From Candidatus Gastranaerophilales bacterium (GTDB taxonomy: Bacteria > Cyanobacteriota > Vampirovibrionia > Gastranaerophilales > Gastranaerophilaceae), in the NCBI GenBank assembly GCA_944323095.1, contig CALURE010000061.1:1-8548 (forward strand): 8,548 nucleotides of DNA. Reading direction: 5' to 3'. This document shows positions 1-6,092 of the stretch, one piece after another. Below the pieces are notes generated by a model. That model saw nothing but the letters and a program-made list of their open reading frames with translations, was not told the DNA's origin and made no database searches. Within the stretch, counting starts at the first letter, position 1, and each line of letters starts with the position of its first letter. A program made the position numbers and the translations under genes.

Positions 1-160
1 AGCGAGTTCACTCGTTTTAGGTTGAGCGTTACAATTAATTAATGAGCGAAATGTCGGTCGAGAGTTTCTTTGCGGTATTTTCGCTTGGCTGCTCGCTATT
101 AACGGCATTGCGTGTCGAATGCTCAACGCATCCGCCACTCCAGCCTCAGCTCGCAATCCG

Positions 161-188
161 CTTGTCGGTACAAGAAAGTACCAACAAG
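161..188 (-). repeat. Hairpin-forming inverted repeat
   Basis: Two 11-nt arms (161-171 and 178-188) flank a 6-nt loop, AAGAAA on the plus strand. On the plus strand one position is a C-A mismatch. In a minus-strand transcript the same position is a U-G wobble, so all 11 pairs can form. This suggests the structure, if functional, belongs to minus-strand RNA. No T tract follows in either direction, so it is not a standard intrinsic terminator. Confidence 0.45.
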
Positions 189-265
189 GTATCTTTAGTA
201 GGTTGTTATATTTCCAATAATATTTATTATGTAAATATTAACAAATGTAACAAATTATGCCTTTG

Positions 266-296
266 TTGAAATCGCATAAACGTATAAGTTTTTATA
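266..296 (+). promoter_or_regulatory. Tentative promoter of the 129-aa gene
   Basis: TTGAAA at 266-271 and TTTATA at 291-296 are separated by 19 nt, longer than the optimal 17. Transcription would start near 303 and give a leader of under 30 nt. The AT-rich context makes chance matches easy. No better candidate was found between 190 and 330. Confidence 0.3.
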
Positions 297-330
297 TATA
301 TAAGAGTAGTAAAATAAGAGGACAAGAGAG

Positions 331-720
331 ATGGCAATTTCAAACATTCATGAAACATTGTTAATGTACACAAAACAAAAAGCTTTAATCAATAACAAAA
401 TTTCAACTGTTATGATGAATATGCTTAATTCATCAAAACAAACTGCAGAGGCGCAGTCAAAGTATAACAATAAAGTCGATGCTTATTATCACGAATATTA
501 TGAATTGTATCCGGATCAATATGAAATGTTGGTTGAACAGGCTGAACAGGATCATGAACTGGAACTAGCAACTATAAATTCCTGGGAAGAAGAATTAGAA
601 CTTGAAAAAAATAATCTTGAAACCCAGTTGAATGAAGTAAGTACTTTTGAGACAACGTGGACAAAACTTTTACAGTCAAATATTAAGAGTGACTTCTCAT
701 ACGGCGGAGTTCAACAGTAA
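331..720 (+). CDS. Hypothetical coiled-coil-rich protein (129 aa)
   Basis: I do not recognise a named family. The product is a soluble, strongly helical protein without signal peptide, membrane segment or cysteine. It is rich in Gln, Asn and Glu. An N-terminal helical stretch (about residues 5-50) is followed by a Tyr-rich turn (residues 52-64) and an acidic helix (about 65-105, with runs such as EEELELEKNNLETQL) that looks like a coiled coil. The tail is short and polar (YGGVQQ). The ATG at 331 is preceded by AAGAGG at 316-321 with a 9-nt spacer, a good ribosome binding site. The gene has its own strong terminator 20 nt after the stop, so it is monocistronic. The composition suggests a small structural, secreted-substrate or chaperone-like protein, but nothing in the sequence fixes a role. 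Confidence 0.75.
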   Translation: MAISNIHETLLMYTKQKALINNKISTVMMNMLNSSKQTAEAQSKYNNKVDAYYHEYYELYPDQYEMLVEQAEQDHELELATINSWEEELELEKNNLETQLNEVSTFETTWTKLLQSNIKSDFSYGGVQQ

Positions 721-736
721 TTAAGTAATTAAATAT

Positions 737-771
737 TAACAAAAAAGCAGCTAGCAGCTGCTTTTTTGTTG
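737..771 (+). terminator. Intrinsic terminator after the 129-aa gene
   Basis: A near-perfect palindrome lies 20 nt after the stop codon. Arms at 741-752 (AAAAAAGCAGCT) and 756-767 (AGCTGCTTTTTT) enclose a 3-nt loop, and pairing can extend outward to about 737/771. The descending arm ends in a T6 run, the classical layout. The A6/T6 symmetry would let it work in either direction, but only the plus-strand gene ends here. Confidence 0.9.
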
Positions 772-783
772 TATTATATAAGT

Positions 784-1761
784 ATGCTTTATAATGGAGA
801 AAAATTTGGTGCATTTATAGTCCCTACAGGTGTCGGGGCATCAATCGGAGGATTTGCAGGTGATGCAGGACCTTATGCAAGAAAATTTGCGAAAGTATCT
901 AAACTTCTTGTAAACCCGAATGTTGTTAATGCAGGAGTTTTTTCTGCCATAACAGATAATATGCTTTATGTTGAAGGATATTCTATTAATCAATTTTTTA
1001 AAGGTCATTTGAATCTGATATCGTCTGAAAATAATAAAATTGGAATTGTTTTTGATAAAGCAATTCCTCAAGATGTTTTGAATATTCATATAAATACATT
1101 ACGTGCTGTAAAAGCTGTGTACGGGATTGATGCAGAAGAATTTATAATTACCGAAAAAAATGTTGGTGTCGGGTTTAAACTTGAAAATAACGGTATATCA
1201 ACAGGAAGTGTAGAAAATGTAGAGACTTTACTTGATGCCTCCAGAAAACTTTTAGATAAAGGATGTCATGCTCTGGCATTAGTTTGCATGTTTGATGATC
1301 CTGAGGATTTGAATAGTAATTATTCAAACGGAATTGGAACGGATCCTGTAGGCGGAGTTGAAGCGGTATTGTCACATTTTATTTCAAAAGAGCTGCAAGT
1401 GCCTTGTGCACATTCTCCTGCTTTTGAAGATTACAGGATTTATCCTGAACTTGTTAATGCGAGAGCTGCCTCTGAATATATTACCCCGACATTTTTGCCA
1501 TGTATATTGTTAGGGCTAAGTAATGCTCCTTTGTTATCTGTGGAAAATGGTATATCAGTTGAATGTCTTGATTATTTAATAATGCCTTATAATTCATTGG
1601 GTTCTGTACCTGTTTTTGAAGCATTAAAGCGGAATATACCTGTTTTTGCTATTAAAGAGAATAATACTGTTTTAAATGTCTGTCCTGAAAAAATAAGCGA
1701 AAAGATTATAGAAATGCCGGATTACAGTACTTGTTACGATTATATAGTTAATAATCTTTGA
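784..1761 (+). CDS. DUF3326 family protein
   Basis: The product belongs to DUF3326, a family conserved in cyanobacteria, some other bacteria and plants, with no established function that I know of. The diagnostic parts are visible. An N-terminal FIVPTGVGASIGGFAGDAG (residues 11-29 from the ATG at 784) is followed by NPNVVNAG and MLYVEGY. The central GTDPVGGVEAVLSH (about 185-198) leads into PCAHSPAF (about 207-214). A C-terminal block runs RAASEYITPTFLPCILLG (about 227-244). Length (325 aa) fits the family. The frame stays open back to a TTG at 766, but that lies inside the preceding terminator, and family members begin close to the IVPTG motif, so the ATG at 784 is preferred. No Shine-Dalgarno precedes it and it sits about 13 nt after the terminator, so how it is transcribed and initiated is unclear. 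It converges on murI with only 21 nt between. Confidence 0.85.
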   Translation: MLYNGEKFGAFIVPTGVGASIGGFAGDAGPYARKFAKVSKLLVNPNVVNAGVFSAITDNMLYVEGYSINQFFKGHLNLISSENNKIGIVFDKAIPQDVLNIHINTLRAVKAVYGIDAEEFIITEKNVGVGFKLENNGISTGSVENVETLLDASRKLLDKGCHALALVCMFDDPEDLNSNYSNGIGTDPVGGVEAVLSHFISKELQVPCAHSPAFEDYRIYPELVNARAASEYITPTFLPCILLGLSNAPLLSVENGISVECLDYLIMPYNSLGSVPVFEALKRNIPVFAIKENNTVLNVCPEKISEKIIEMPDYSTCYDYIVNNL

Positions 1762-1782
1762 AACAAGTTCAGAGTGATGAGA

Positions 1783-2661
1783 CTAGCCTGTCTGCTGTAA
1801 ACTTGGATATAAGTCCACTTTAGTATCAAAACTTATTAAATCAGGCAGTTTATTTAATTTATAAAACATCTCAGATGATTTTATAAAATTTTCAGGAGAT
1901 GAACTGACAAAGAAAAATTCATTACCGGTTTGGTTTTTAGATGTTAAACAGCATTGCTCCATATCGTTTTTTATAATTTGAGCAAAGTAAATTGCAGGAT
2001 CTATAAATTTATTTTCGGGTATGAATTTTGTTAGTATTTTCATAAGATACGGATAATGTGTACAGGCAAGTATAATTTTATCAGGATGAAATGTGTTTAT
2101 ATTATCTAAAATTTCTTTAACTTTATTGATGCTTTCTGTTTCGTTGATTTTATTAGCTTCAACAATTTTAACCCAGTCAGGTGCCGCAATTTCAAATACT
2201 TCTATATCAGGATTGTATTTTTTTATCTCATTTTTATATGCATGAGAATTTACTGTTGCCGGAGTGGCTATAATGCCGAGCCTTGTTATTCCGTTTAGTT
2301 TTGCTATAGCTGAACATACTGACTGTATAATAGGATAAATTTTAAAATTATAATTATTTTTTAATTTTTCATACGTTACTGCAGATGTCGTATTACAGGC
2401 CATGATAACAGCTTTTGCATTTTTCTTTTCAAAAAATTTGAAAATATTATCAGCATATTCAATAAGCTGGGCTTCTGTTTTTTCCCCGTAGGGCATATGT
2501 TTTGTATCACCAAAGTAAAGAGTAATTTCATCGGGTAATAATTCTTTTACTCTTTTAAGTACAGTTAACCCGCCGACACCTGAGTCAAAAAATGCCAGAG
2601 GTCTGTTGTCATACGATGATAGTGTTTTATTTGTATTGTTTAAAATAGTTTTGTATTCCAT
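1783..2661 (-). CDS. murI: Glutamate racemase
   Basis: MurI interconverts L- and D-glutamate in the cytoplasm, supplying D-Glu for UDP-MurNAc-L-Ala-D-Glu in peptidoglycan synthesis. The substrate-binding DSGVGGLTVL (residues 26-35) and YGE (58-60) are present. Both catalytic cysteines are there: Cys89 in MACNTTSA and Cys200 in ACTHYPYL. Length (292 aa) is slightly long because of about 20 extra N-terminal residues before the conserved core. The ATG at 2661 lies inside the amidase gene, giving a 35-nt overlap. No ATG, GTG or TTG in frame occurs between the amidase stop and the DSG motif, so the overlapping start is the only conventional one. Its ribosome binding site is weak, which suggests translational coupling to the upstream amidase. 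Order and strand match cyanobacterial amiC-murI loci. No clear terminator separates it from the convergent DUF3326 gene. Confidence 0.97.
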   Translation of the reverse strand: MEYKTILNNTNKTLSSYDNRPLAFFDSGVGGLTVLKRVKELLPDEITLYFGDTKHMPYGEKTEAQLIEYADNIFKFFEKKNAKAVIMACNTTSAVTYEKLKNNYNFKIYPIIQSVCSAIAKLNGITRLGIIATPATVNSHAYKNEIKKYNPDIEVFEIAAPDWVKIVEANKINETESINKVKEILDNINTFHPDKIILACTHYPYLMKILTKFIPENKFIDPAIYFAQIIKNDMEQCCLTSKNQTGNEFFFVSSSPENFIKSSEMFYKLNKLPDLISFDTKVDLYPSLQQTG

Positions 2662-4495
2662 CTGCTATTGCTTTTGCTGTTGCCTGTTTTCTTTTTTCGC
2701 TGATAAGCTGTTCTCTCTCGCTGCTATTTGATATAAAGCCTATTTCTACAAGAATCGCCGGTGCTGTAGTATGATTTATAACATAAAATTTTGATTTAAA
2801 CAAGCCTCTATTTGGCGACTGAACAGCACTTGCAAGGGAAGAATGAACTGTTTGTGCAAGCGACATACTTTCTTGATGATAATAATGGGTTTCTACTCCT
2901 GTAATTTCAGGTCTTACACTAGAATTAACATGTATGCTTACAAAAATATCCGGTTCATAATTTTCACTTATTGATACTCTGTCCTGCAGGGAAACATAAG
3001 TATCATCATCTCTTGTCATCTGCACAAGATATCCCTTTTGTTTAAGCAATTTTTCTACCCGTTTTGCAACATCAAGAGTTATATCTTTTTCATGTATTCC
3101 GCCTCCTATAGCTCCTGCATCAGAGCCGCCATGACCTGCGTCAAGGACGATTTTTTTCTTCTCCGTTGATTTTTTGATAATATTTTTTGACGGATCAGGA
3201 TTAAGCATTATTGCCGGAGGGGTTTCCGACAATGCTTTTTTCGATTCTTTTACTTTTATTTTTAAACTTTTACCGTCAGCACCAAGATATGTGCTGATCA
3301 TTGCATCCTGTGATACCGGAATTGTCAGCTTCAGACCGACTTTTGGCATCAAATCAATTGTGGCATTTTTGAATAATGTATCTGCATAAGCAGTTTTAAA
3401 GTTAACGTCATGATATTTAGAAATATTATAAAGGTATAATATAACTTTATCATTATATCTATCCAGACCATGTACGAGAGGTGTGTCAAATTTTAACACC
3501 ATCGATTCAGTTGTGGAATCTATTTTTTCTTTATTATAAGCTGTTACATTTCCGGTTTTATCGTAAAGTGTAGAGTTATTTGTTTTTTTGTAATTTGCTA
3601 TAATCAGTGATTGATTGTCGCTTGAATAAATAGGAATGTAATCGCTGACAGCATCTGTTGTTATTACAATTCTTGCTTTATTGACTGAAAATTGTCCTAT
3701 TTTAACACTTTCTGTTTCATTTATTCTGTAATCTTTGTTTCTTATCTTCATGTCAACAAGAGTATTTGGCAGATCATATACAATTCTAGTGGGATTAAAT
3801 AATATCATAGGACGTTCGATTGTGACAGCCCCAAAACCGTTTATCAATAGCCCGTTTTGCTGGGTAGTAATATTGTTTAAATAATATTTAGTATTAAGTT
3901 TTAACTCTTTTCTTGCAAGTATTTGCTGTGCCTGTGTATTAAAAGCATCTTGAATTTGTTCAACAATGCTGTCCTGATTGTGTGATACCGGTGTTGTTAT
4001 TGTCAAATACTCGTAAAAATCGCTGGAAGATGCGTGTTCATCCCTATATGTGTTTTGGAAATACTCATTATCACCTATTTTATCATCTTTTAATTTTATT
4101 AAAATGTTATTTTTTAATCTGAAAAATTTGATATTATCGGGATTAAAACCGTTATCATAATATATTACAACTCTAACAGTTTCGGGATCTGTAGAAAATT
4201 GATTTATTTTAATTTGTTTAATGCCATCAGTGTTGAAATTCCATTCTTGCTTAGGGAATGTTATTATAGAAGAATCAATGTCAAAATATACTCTTGACGG
4301 GTTCTGCATTTTGACAAGTTTAATATCTGACATAACAGCACCACCTGCTGTATCTTTGCCCGATAAAACAATTACTGAATTTGAAGTATCAAAATTCGCA
4401 GAGGTAAATTTGTACAATTCTTGTGCATGCGTACTACTGATAAATGTTAGTAAATAAACAAAACAAAATGTAATATATATTAAAAATTTTTTCAT
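2627..4495 (-). CDS. amiC: AMIN-domain N-acetylmuramoyl-L-alanine amidase
   Basis: This secreted zinc amidase cleaves the bond between MurNAc and L-Ala in peptidoglycan and acts in cell separation and wall turnover. From the ATG at 4495 (622 aa) it begins MKKFLIYITFCFVYLL with an Ala cleavage site before QELYKF, a Sec signal peptide. Two AMIN-like beta domains follow (about residues 30-136 and 195-305), which in relatives target the enzyme to the wall or septum. A third beta-rich segment (about 330-415) and a Lys/Ser/Pro linker come next. The C-terminal Amidase_3 domain starts at IVLDAGHGGSDAGA (about 449). Zinc ligands correspond to His455, Glu469 (IHEKD) and His522 (SIHVN), and the catalytic Glu is Glu584 (VEIGFIS). 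All are intact. An in-frame ATG 18 nt upstream (4513) sits at the predicted transcription start, so the 4495 start is preferred. The gene overlaps murI by 35 nt. The symbol follows cyanobacterial use. Confidence 0.93.
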   Translation of the reverse strand: MKKFLIYITFCFVYLLTFISSTHAQELYKFTSANFDTSNSVIVLSGKDTAGGAVMSDIKLVKMQNPSRVYFDIDSSIITFPKQEWNFNTDGIKQIKINQFSTDPETVRVVIYYDNGFNPDNIKFFRLKNNILIKLKDDKIGDNEYFQNTYRDEHASSSDFYEYLTITTPVSHNQDSIVEQIQDAFNTQAQQILARKELKLNTKYYLNNITTQQNGLLINGFGAVTIERPMILFNPTRIVYDLPNTLVDMKIRNKDYRINETESVKIGQFSVNKARIVITTDAVSDYIPIYSSDNQSLIIANYKKTNNSTLYDKTGNVTAYNKEKIDSTTESMVLKFDTPLVHGLDRYNDKVILYLYNISKYHDVNFKTAYADTLFKNATIDLMPKVGLKLTIPVSQDAMISTYLGADGKSLKIKVKESKKALSETPPAIMLNPDPSKNIIKKSTEKKKIVLDAGHGGSDAGAIGGGIHEKDITLDVAKRVEKLLKQKGYLVQMTRDDDTYVSLQDRVSISENYEPDIFVSIHVNSSVRPEITGVETHYYHQESMSLAQTVHSSLASAVQSPNRGLFKSKFYVINHTTAPAILVEIGFISNSSEREQLISEKRKQATAKAIADGIQNYFKQYK

Positions 4496-4518
4496 AAATA
4501 CAATCTCGCTCATTAACT

Positions 4519-4547
4519 ATTATATAACGAGCAAGTAAAGCTATCAA
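4519..4547 (-). promoter_or_regulatory. Promoter of the amidase-murI operon
   Basis: On the minus strand TTGATA (4547-4542) is followed after exactly 17 nt by a perfect TATAAT (4524-4519), the best promoter match in the window. Transcription would start near 4512. That puts the upstream in-frame ATG (4513) at or before the first transcribed base and leaves a leader of about 17 nt for the ATG at 4495. The -35 box starts 12 nt past the LuxR-type gene's stop codon, so the amidase can be expressed independently of that gene. Confidence 0.8.
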
Positions 4548-4558
4548 ATTGTAACATT

Positions 4559-4759
4559 TTATTCATTGATAATGTGGTTTTTAATAGCAATATATACTGC
4601 ATTAGTTCTGTTTTTTGCATCCAGTTTTTTTATAATCGAACTGATATGTGCTTTAACTGTATGTGTGCTTACGAATATCATTTCGCTTATTTGCTGATTG
4701 CAATACCCTTTTGTAATTAATTTTAAAACAGTTACTTCTCTTTGTGTTAATTTTTCCAT
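4559..4759 (-). CDS. Stand-alone LuxR/GerE-type DNA-binding protein
   Basis: The whole 66-aa protein is one LuxR-type (GerE) helix-turn-helix domain. It starts with LTQREVTVLKLITKGY (residues 4-19), followed by the scaffold and recognition helices NQQISEMIFVSTHTVKAHIS (21-40) and the closing KKLDAKNRTNAV. There is no receiver, autoinducer-binding or sensor domain, so it resembles the C-terminal third of a response regulator, or a small GerE-type regulator. The ATG at 4759 has GAGGT upstream at suitable spacing, so a short native gene is likely. I saw no fragment of a receiver domain in the region upstream. It is co-oriented with the amidase-murI operon and ends 63 nt before it, which makes that operon a possible but unproven target. 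Confidence 0.88.
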   Translation of the reverse strand: MEKLTQREVTVLKLITKGYCNQQISEMIFVSTHTVKAHISSIIKKLDAKNRTNAVYIAIKNHIINE

Positions 4760-4847
4760 ATTTCTTACCTCACAAAAAAGAGAATATCATATATTTTTTA
4801 TAAAACATTAATGATATTACCTTTTTTTATTTTTTTTATAAAAAAAC

Positions 4848-4875
4848 TTGAAAATTAATCTTTTTTATATAGAAT
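4848..4875 (+). promoter_or_regulatory. Promoter of tRNA-Arg
   Basis: TTGAAA at 4848-4853 and TAGAAT at 4870-4875 are spaced by 16 nt. Transcription would start near 4882, about 20 nt before the mature tRNA 5' end, which suits a monocistronic tRNA transcript. Confidence 0.6.
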
Positions 4876-4902
4876 AGAGTTTGTAAAACAAAATAAAAAT
4901 TT

Positions 4903-4976
<74 letters not shown>

Positions 4977-4989
4977 TGGTTTGAAATTA

Positions 4990-5026
4990 AACAGCGATAA
5001 GGTTTTTGGACTTATCGCTGTTTTGT
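4990..5026 (+). terminator. Intrinsic terminator of tRNA-Arg
   Basis: A 12-bp perfect stem (AACAGCGATAAG at 4990-5001, CTTATCGCTGTT at 5011-5022) with a 9-nt loop is followed by a short T-rich tail. It begins 13 nt past the tRNA and closes the single-gene transcript. Confidence 0.88.
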
Positions 5027-5236
5027 TGTAAGGCATTCTTGATAGAAAATTTTAATAATTTATTATTTTTAATTAAAATATTACATCTCTTGTTTGTTAC
5101 AATGGTAATAAAAATTATGCTATTGAAAACATATAATATTTTGTAATTATTAGCCGTATTTTTGCATATATTAAATGATGCGGTAAATTAAAGATTTACC
5201 ACATCCTACTGACTAATCATTTGCTTAGTTTTTTTA
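5027..5236. other. AT-rich intergenic region
   Basis: No open frame of note and no recognisable RNA gene. The only structure is the hairpin at 5177-5205, listed separately. Several promoter-like AT-rich words occur, such as TTGTTA at 5094-5099 with TATGCT at 5116-5121 on the plus strand, but no plus-strand gene follows. Confidence 0.5.
5177..5205 (-). terminator. Probable terminator hairpin of the 138-aa gene
   Basis: Twelve-nt arms (5177-5188 and 5194-5205) enclose a 5-nt loop. In the minus-strand transcript all 12 positions pair, one as a U-G wobble. On the plus strand that position is a C-A mismatch, so the structure reads as belonging to minus-strand RNA. It lies about 30 nt past the stop of the minus-strand gene at 5237. 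The tail is only AT-rich (ATTTAATATATG) without a solid T run, so termination efficiency is doubtful. Confidence 0.55.
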
Positions 5237-5653
5237 TTAAAATTTACGCAATTTACTTCCAATATTTTTTACATAGCCCATAACTTTGAAAACTTTAAGA
5301 ACTTCAAAACCTTTTTTACCAAAAAAGGTTTGAATCTGTCCGTCGTTTATGGTTTCGTTATTCATGAGGTATTTCATCATAATTTTTTTGAGAGAATCCC
5401 CGCTTTCATAATTATATTTAGGTTTAACTATTCCAAAAATTACCTTTATTTTATTCATAAATTTGTCATCTTTAAGATAGTTCTTATCATTAACAAGACA
5501 AATATTTTTCTTGCCGTCAAAAATATCAATGCCTGTTTGCCCATAGTCTCGCTTTATTATTTCTCTGGGAACTCCTTTTTTCTGATGTGATTCAATAAGG
5601 CTTTCAAGCGGCGCATAAATTTCATCTTTGACACCAATTTTTGATAAATTCAT
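5237..5653 (-). CDS. Hypothetical protein, orphan (138 aa)
   Basis: I do not recognise this protein. It is basic, lysine-rich and soluble, with no signal peptide, membrane segment or metal-binding motif. The first half has a short GIDIFDGKKNICLVND strand-like segment (residues 41-56). The second half (about 85-138) is predicted helical and ends in a basic tail (GSKLRKF). The ATG at 5653 has a near-ideal Shine-Dalgarno, AAGGAG at 5665-5660 with a 6-nt spacer, and tandem TATAAT-like boxes just upstream. It therefore looks like an expressed gene despite having no recognisable relative. It is monocistronic, pointing away from the gene remnant and recombinase to its right, and sits in a stretch with other signs of gene turnover. 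An accessory or mobile-element cargo role is possible but is only inferred from position. Confidence 0.7.
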   Translation of the reverse strand: MNLSKIGVKDEIYAPLESLIESHQKKGVPREIIKRDYGQTGIDIFDGKKNICLVNDKNYLKDDKFMNKIKVIFGIVKPKYNYESGDSLKKIMMKYLMNNETINDGQIQTFFGKKGFEVLKVFKVMGYVKNIGSKLRKF

Positions 5654-5674
5654 AATATACTCCTTATAGAAAAT

Positions 5675-5700
5675 ATTATATTATAAAGATTATTTAACAA
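5675..5700 (-). promoter_or_regulatory. Candidate promoter of the 138-aa gene
   Basis: Reading the minus strand, TTGTTA (5700-5695) precedes two overlapping TATAAT boxes (5685-5680 and 5680-5675). The second gives a 14-nt spacer and the first a shorter one, so the -35 assignment is weak. The -10 boxes and the adjacent AAGGAG are convincing on their own. Confidence 0.45.
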
Positions 5701-5921
5701 ATTAAATGATAGTTTGGAGTTTAATGTTGGTGATGTATTAATCGCACACGGACACTTTCTCAATTTTCAGGTAACCAATCCATTTACAGGAAAACCAGAG
5801 CAACTTGGTCGGTTTTTTAGATTGGAAATCAAAAGCATTTGTTGGCTATGAAATTATGATGAATGAAAAATTACAAAACGTAATACTGCTTTTTCGGGGC
5901 TTTAAATTTGCCCATATTTAA
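5687..5921 (+). pseudogene. 5'-truncated, frameshifted gene remnant
   Basis: A protein-like reading runs from 5687 with the segment FNVGDVLIAHGHFLNFQ, then NPFTGKPEQLGRF, up to a T6 run at 5813-5818, and stops at TGA 5849-5851. Shifting frame at the T run, as if it had been T5, continues as LDWKSKAFVGYEIMMNEKL to a TAA at 5919-5921. The two halves join into one sensible soluble sequence of about 77 residues. There is no ATG or GTG in the first half and no ribosome binding site, so the 5' end is missing. The break lies beside the promoter of the divergent 138-aa gene. I cannot name the parent family. A homopolymer sequencing error could explain the frameshift but not the missing start. Confidence 0.5.
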
Positions 5922-6068
5922 TTATTTGCAGGGGGGGGGCAAGATTTTTATCGCCCTTAGCCTTGTCAAATATATTTTACTTTTAATTTTATGTTGTCGT
6001 TTTTCCATAATAATTATTTGATTGATTGAAGTTTTTGAGTCGGTTTTTCCGTTCAAAAAAGTTGTTCT
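5922..6068. other. Intergenic region with G9 tract, upstream of the recombinase
   Basis: No gene is visible. A run of nine G (5931-5939) stands out in AT-rich DNA. GGGC (5937-5940) and GCCC (5953-5956) can pair across a 12-nt loop. A weak plus-strand promoter candidate is TTGTCA (5963-5968) with TTTTAT (5987-5992), an 18-nt spacer. An imperfect inverted repeat at 6032-6059 is listed separately. Confidence 0.45.
6032..6059. repeat. Imperfect inverted repeat ahead of the recombinase
   Basis: TTTTTGA (6032-6038) and TCAAAAA (6053-6059) face each other. Between them CGG (6041-6043) and CCG (6049-6051) make an inner stem around TTTTT. It lies about 30 nt before the recombinase start codon. It could be a hairpin in the leader, an autoregulatory binding site or a recombination core. 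No T tract follows the stem on the plus strand, so it is a poor terminator. Confidence 0.4.
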
Positions 6069-6092
6069 TATGGAATTAGGAAAGGAGATTGT

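Larger units (their letters stand above)
1..330. other. Non-coding leader region with GC-richer island
   Basis: No gene is supported here. Positions about 42-190 are clearly richer in G and C (many GCG, CGC and CGA words) than the AT-rich remainder. Stops occur in all three plus frames near the left edge: the frames meet TAG at 18-20, TGA at 23-25 and TAA at 40-42, so at most a 13-residue C-terminal tail of an upstream gene could enter from the left. The plus-strand open frame 42-269 has no plausible ribosome binding site, changes from GC-rich to AT-rich halfway and resembles nothing I know. A hairpin lies at 161-188. The AT-rich part (190-330) is the likely promoter region of the 331-720 gene. 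The island may be a dispersed intergenic repeat, which only a genome-wide search could show. Confidence 0.5.

Noticed and set aside
42..269. Open frame of 75 codons on the plus strand
   Set aside because: No ribosome binding site, abrupt composition change halfway and no protein-like pattern. It is best explained as chance in a GC-richer non-coding island.
766..783. TTG start giving a DUF3326 protein six residues longer
   Set aside because: The codon lies inside the terminator stem and the family core starts close to the ATG at 784.
4496..4513. Longer amidase start at 4513
   Set aside because: A near-consensus promoter puts the transcription start at about 4512, and the signal peptide begins properly at the ATG at 4495.
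5094..5137. Plus-strand promoter-like boxes (TTGTTA with TATGCT, and a TATAAT)
   Set aside because: No plus-strand gene or RNA follows, and such matches are expected by chance in AT-rich intergenic DNA.
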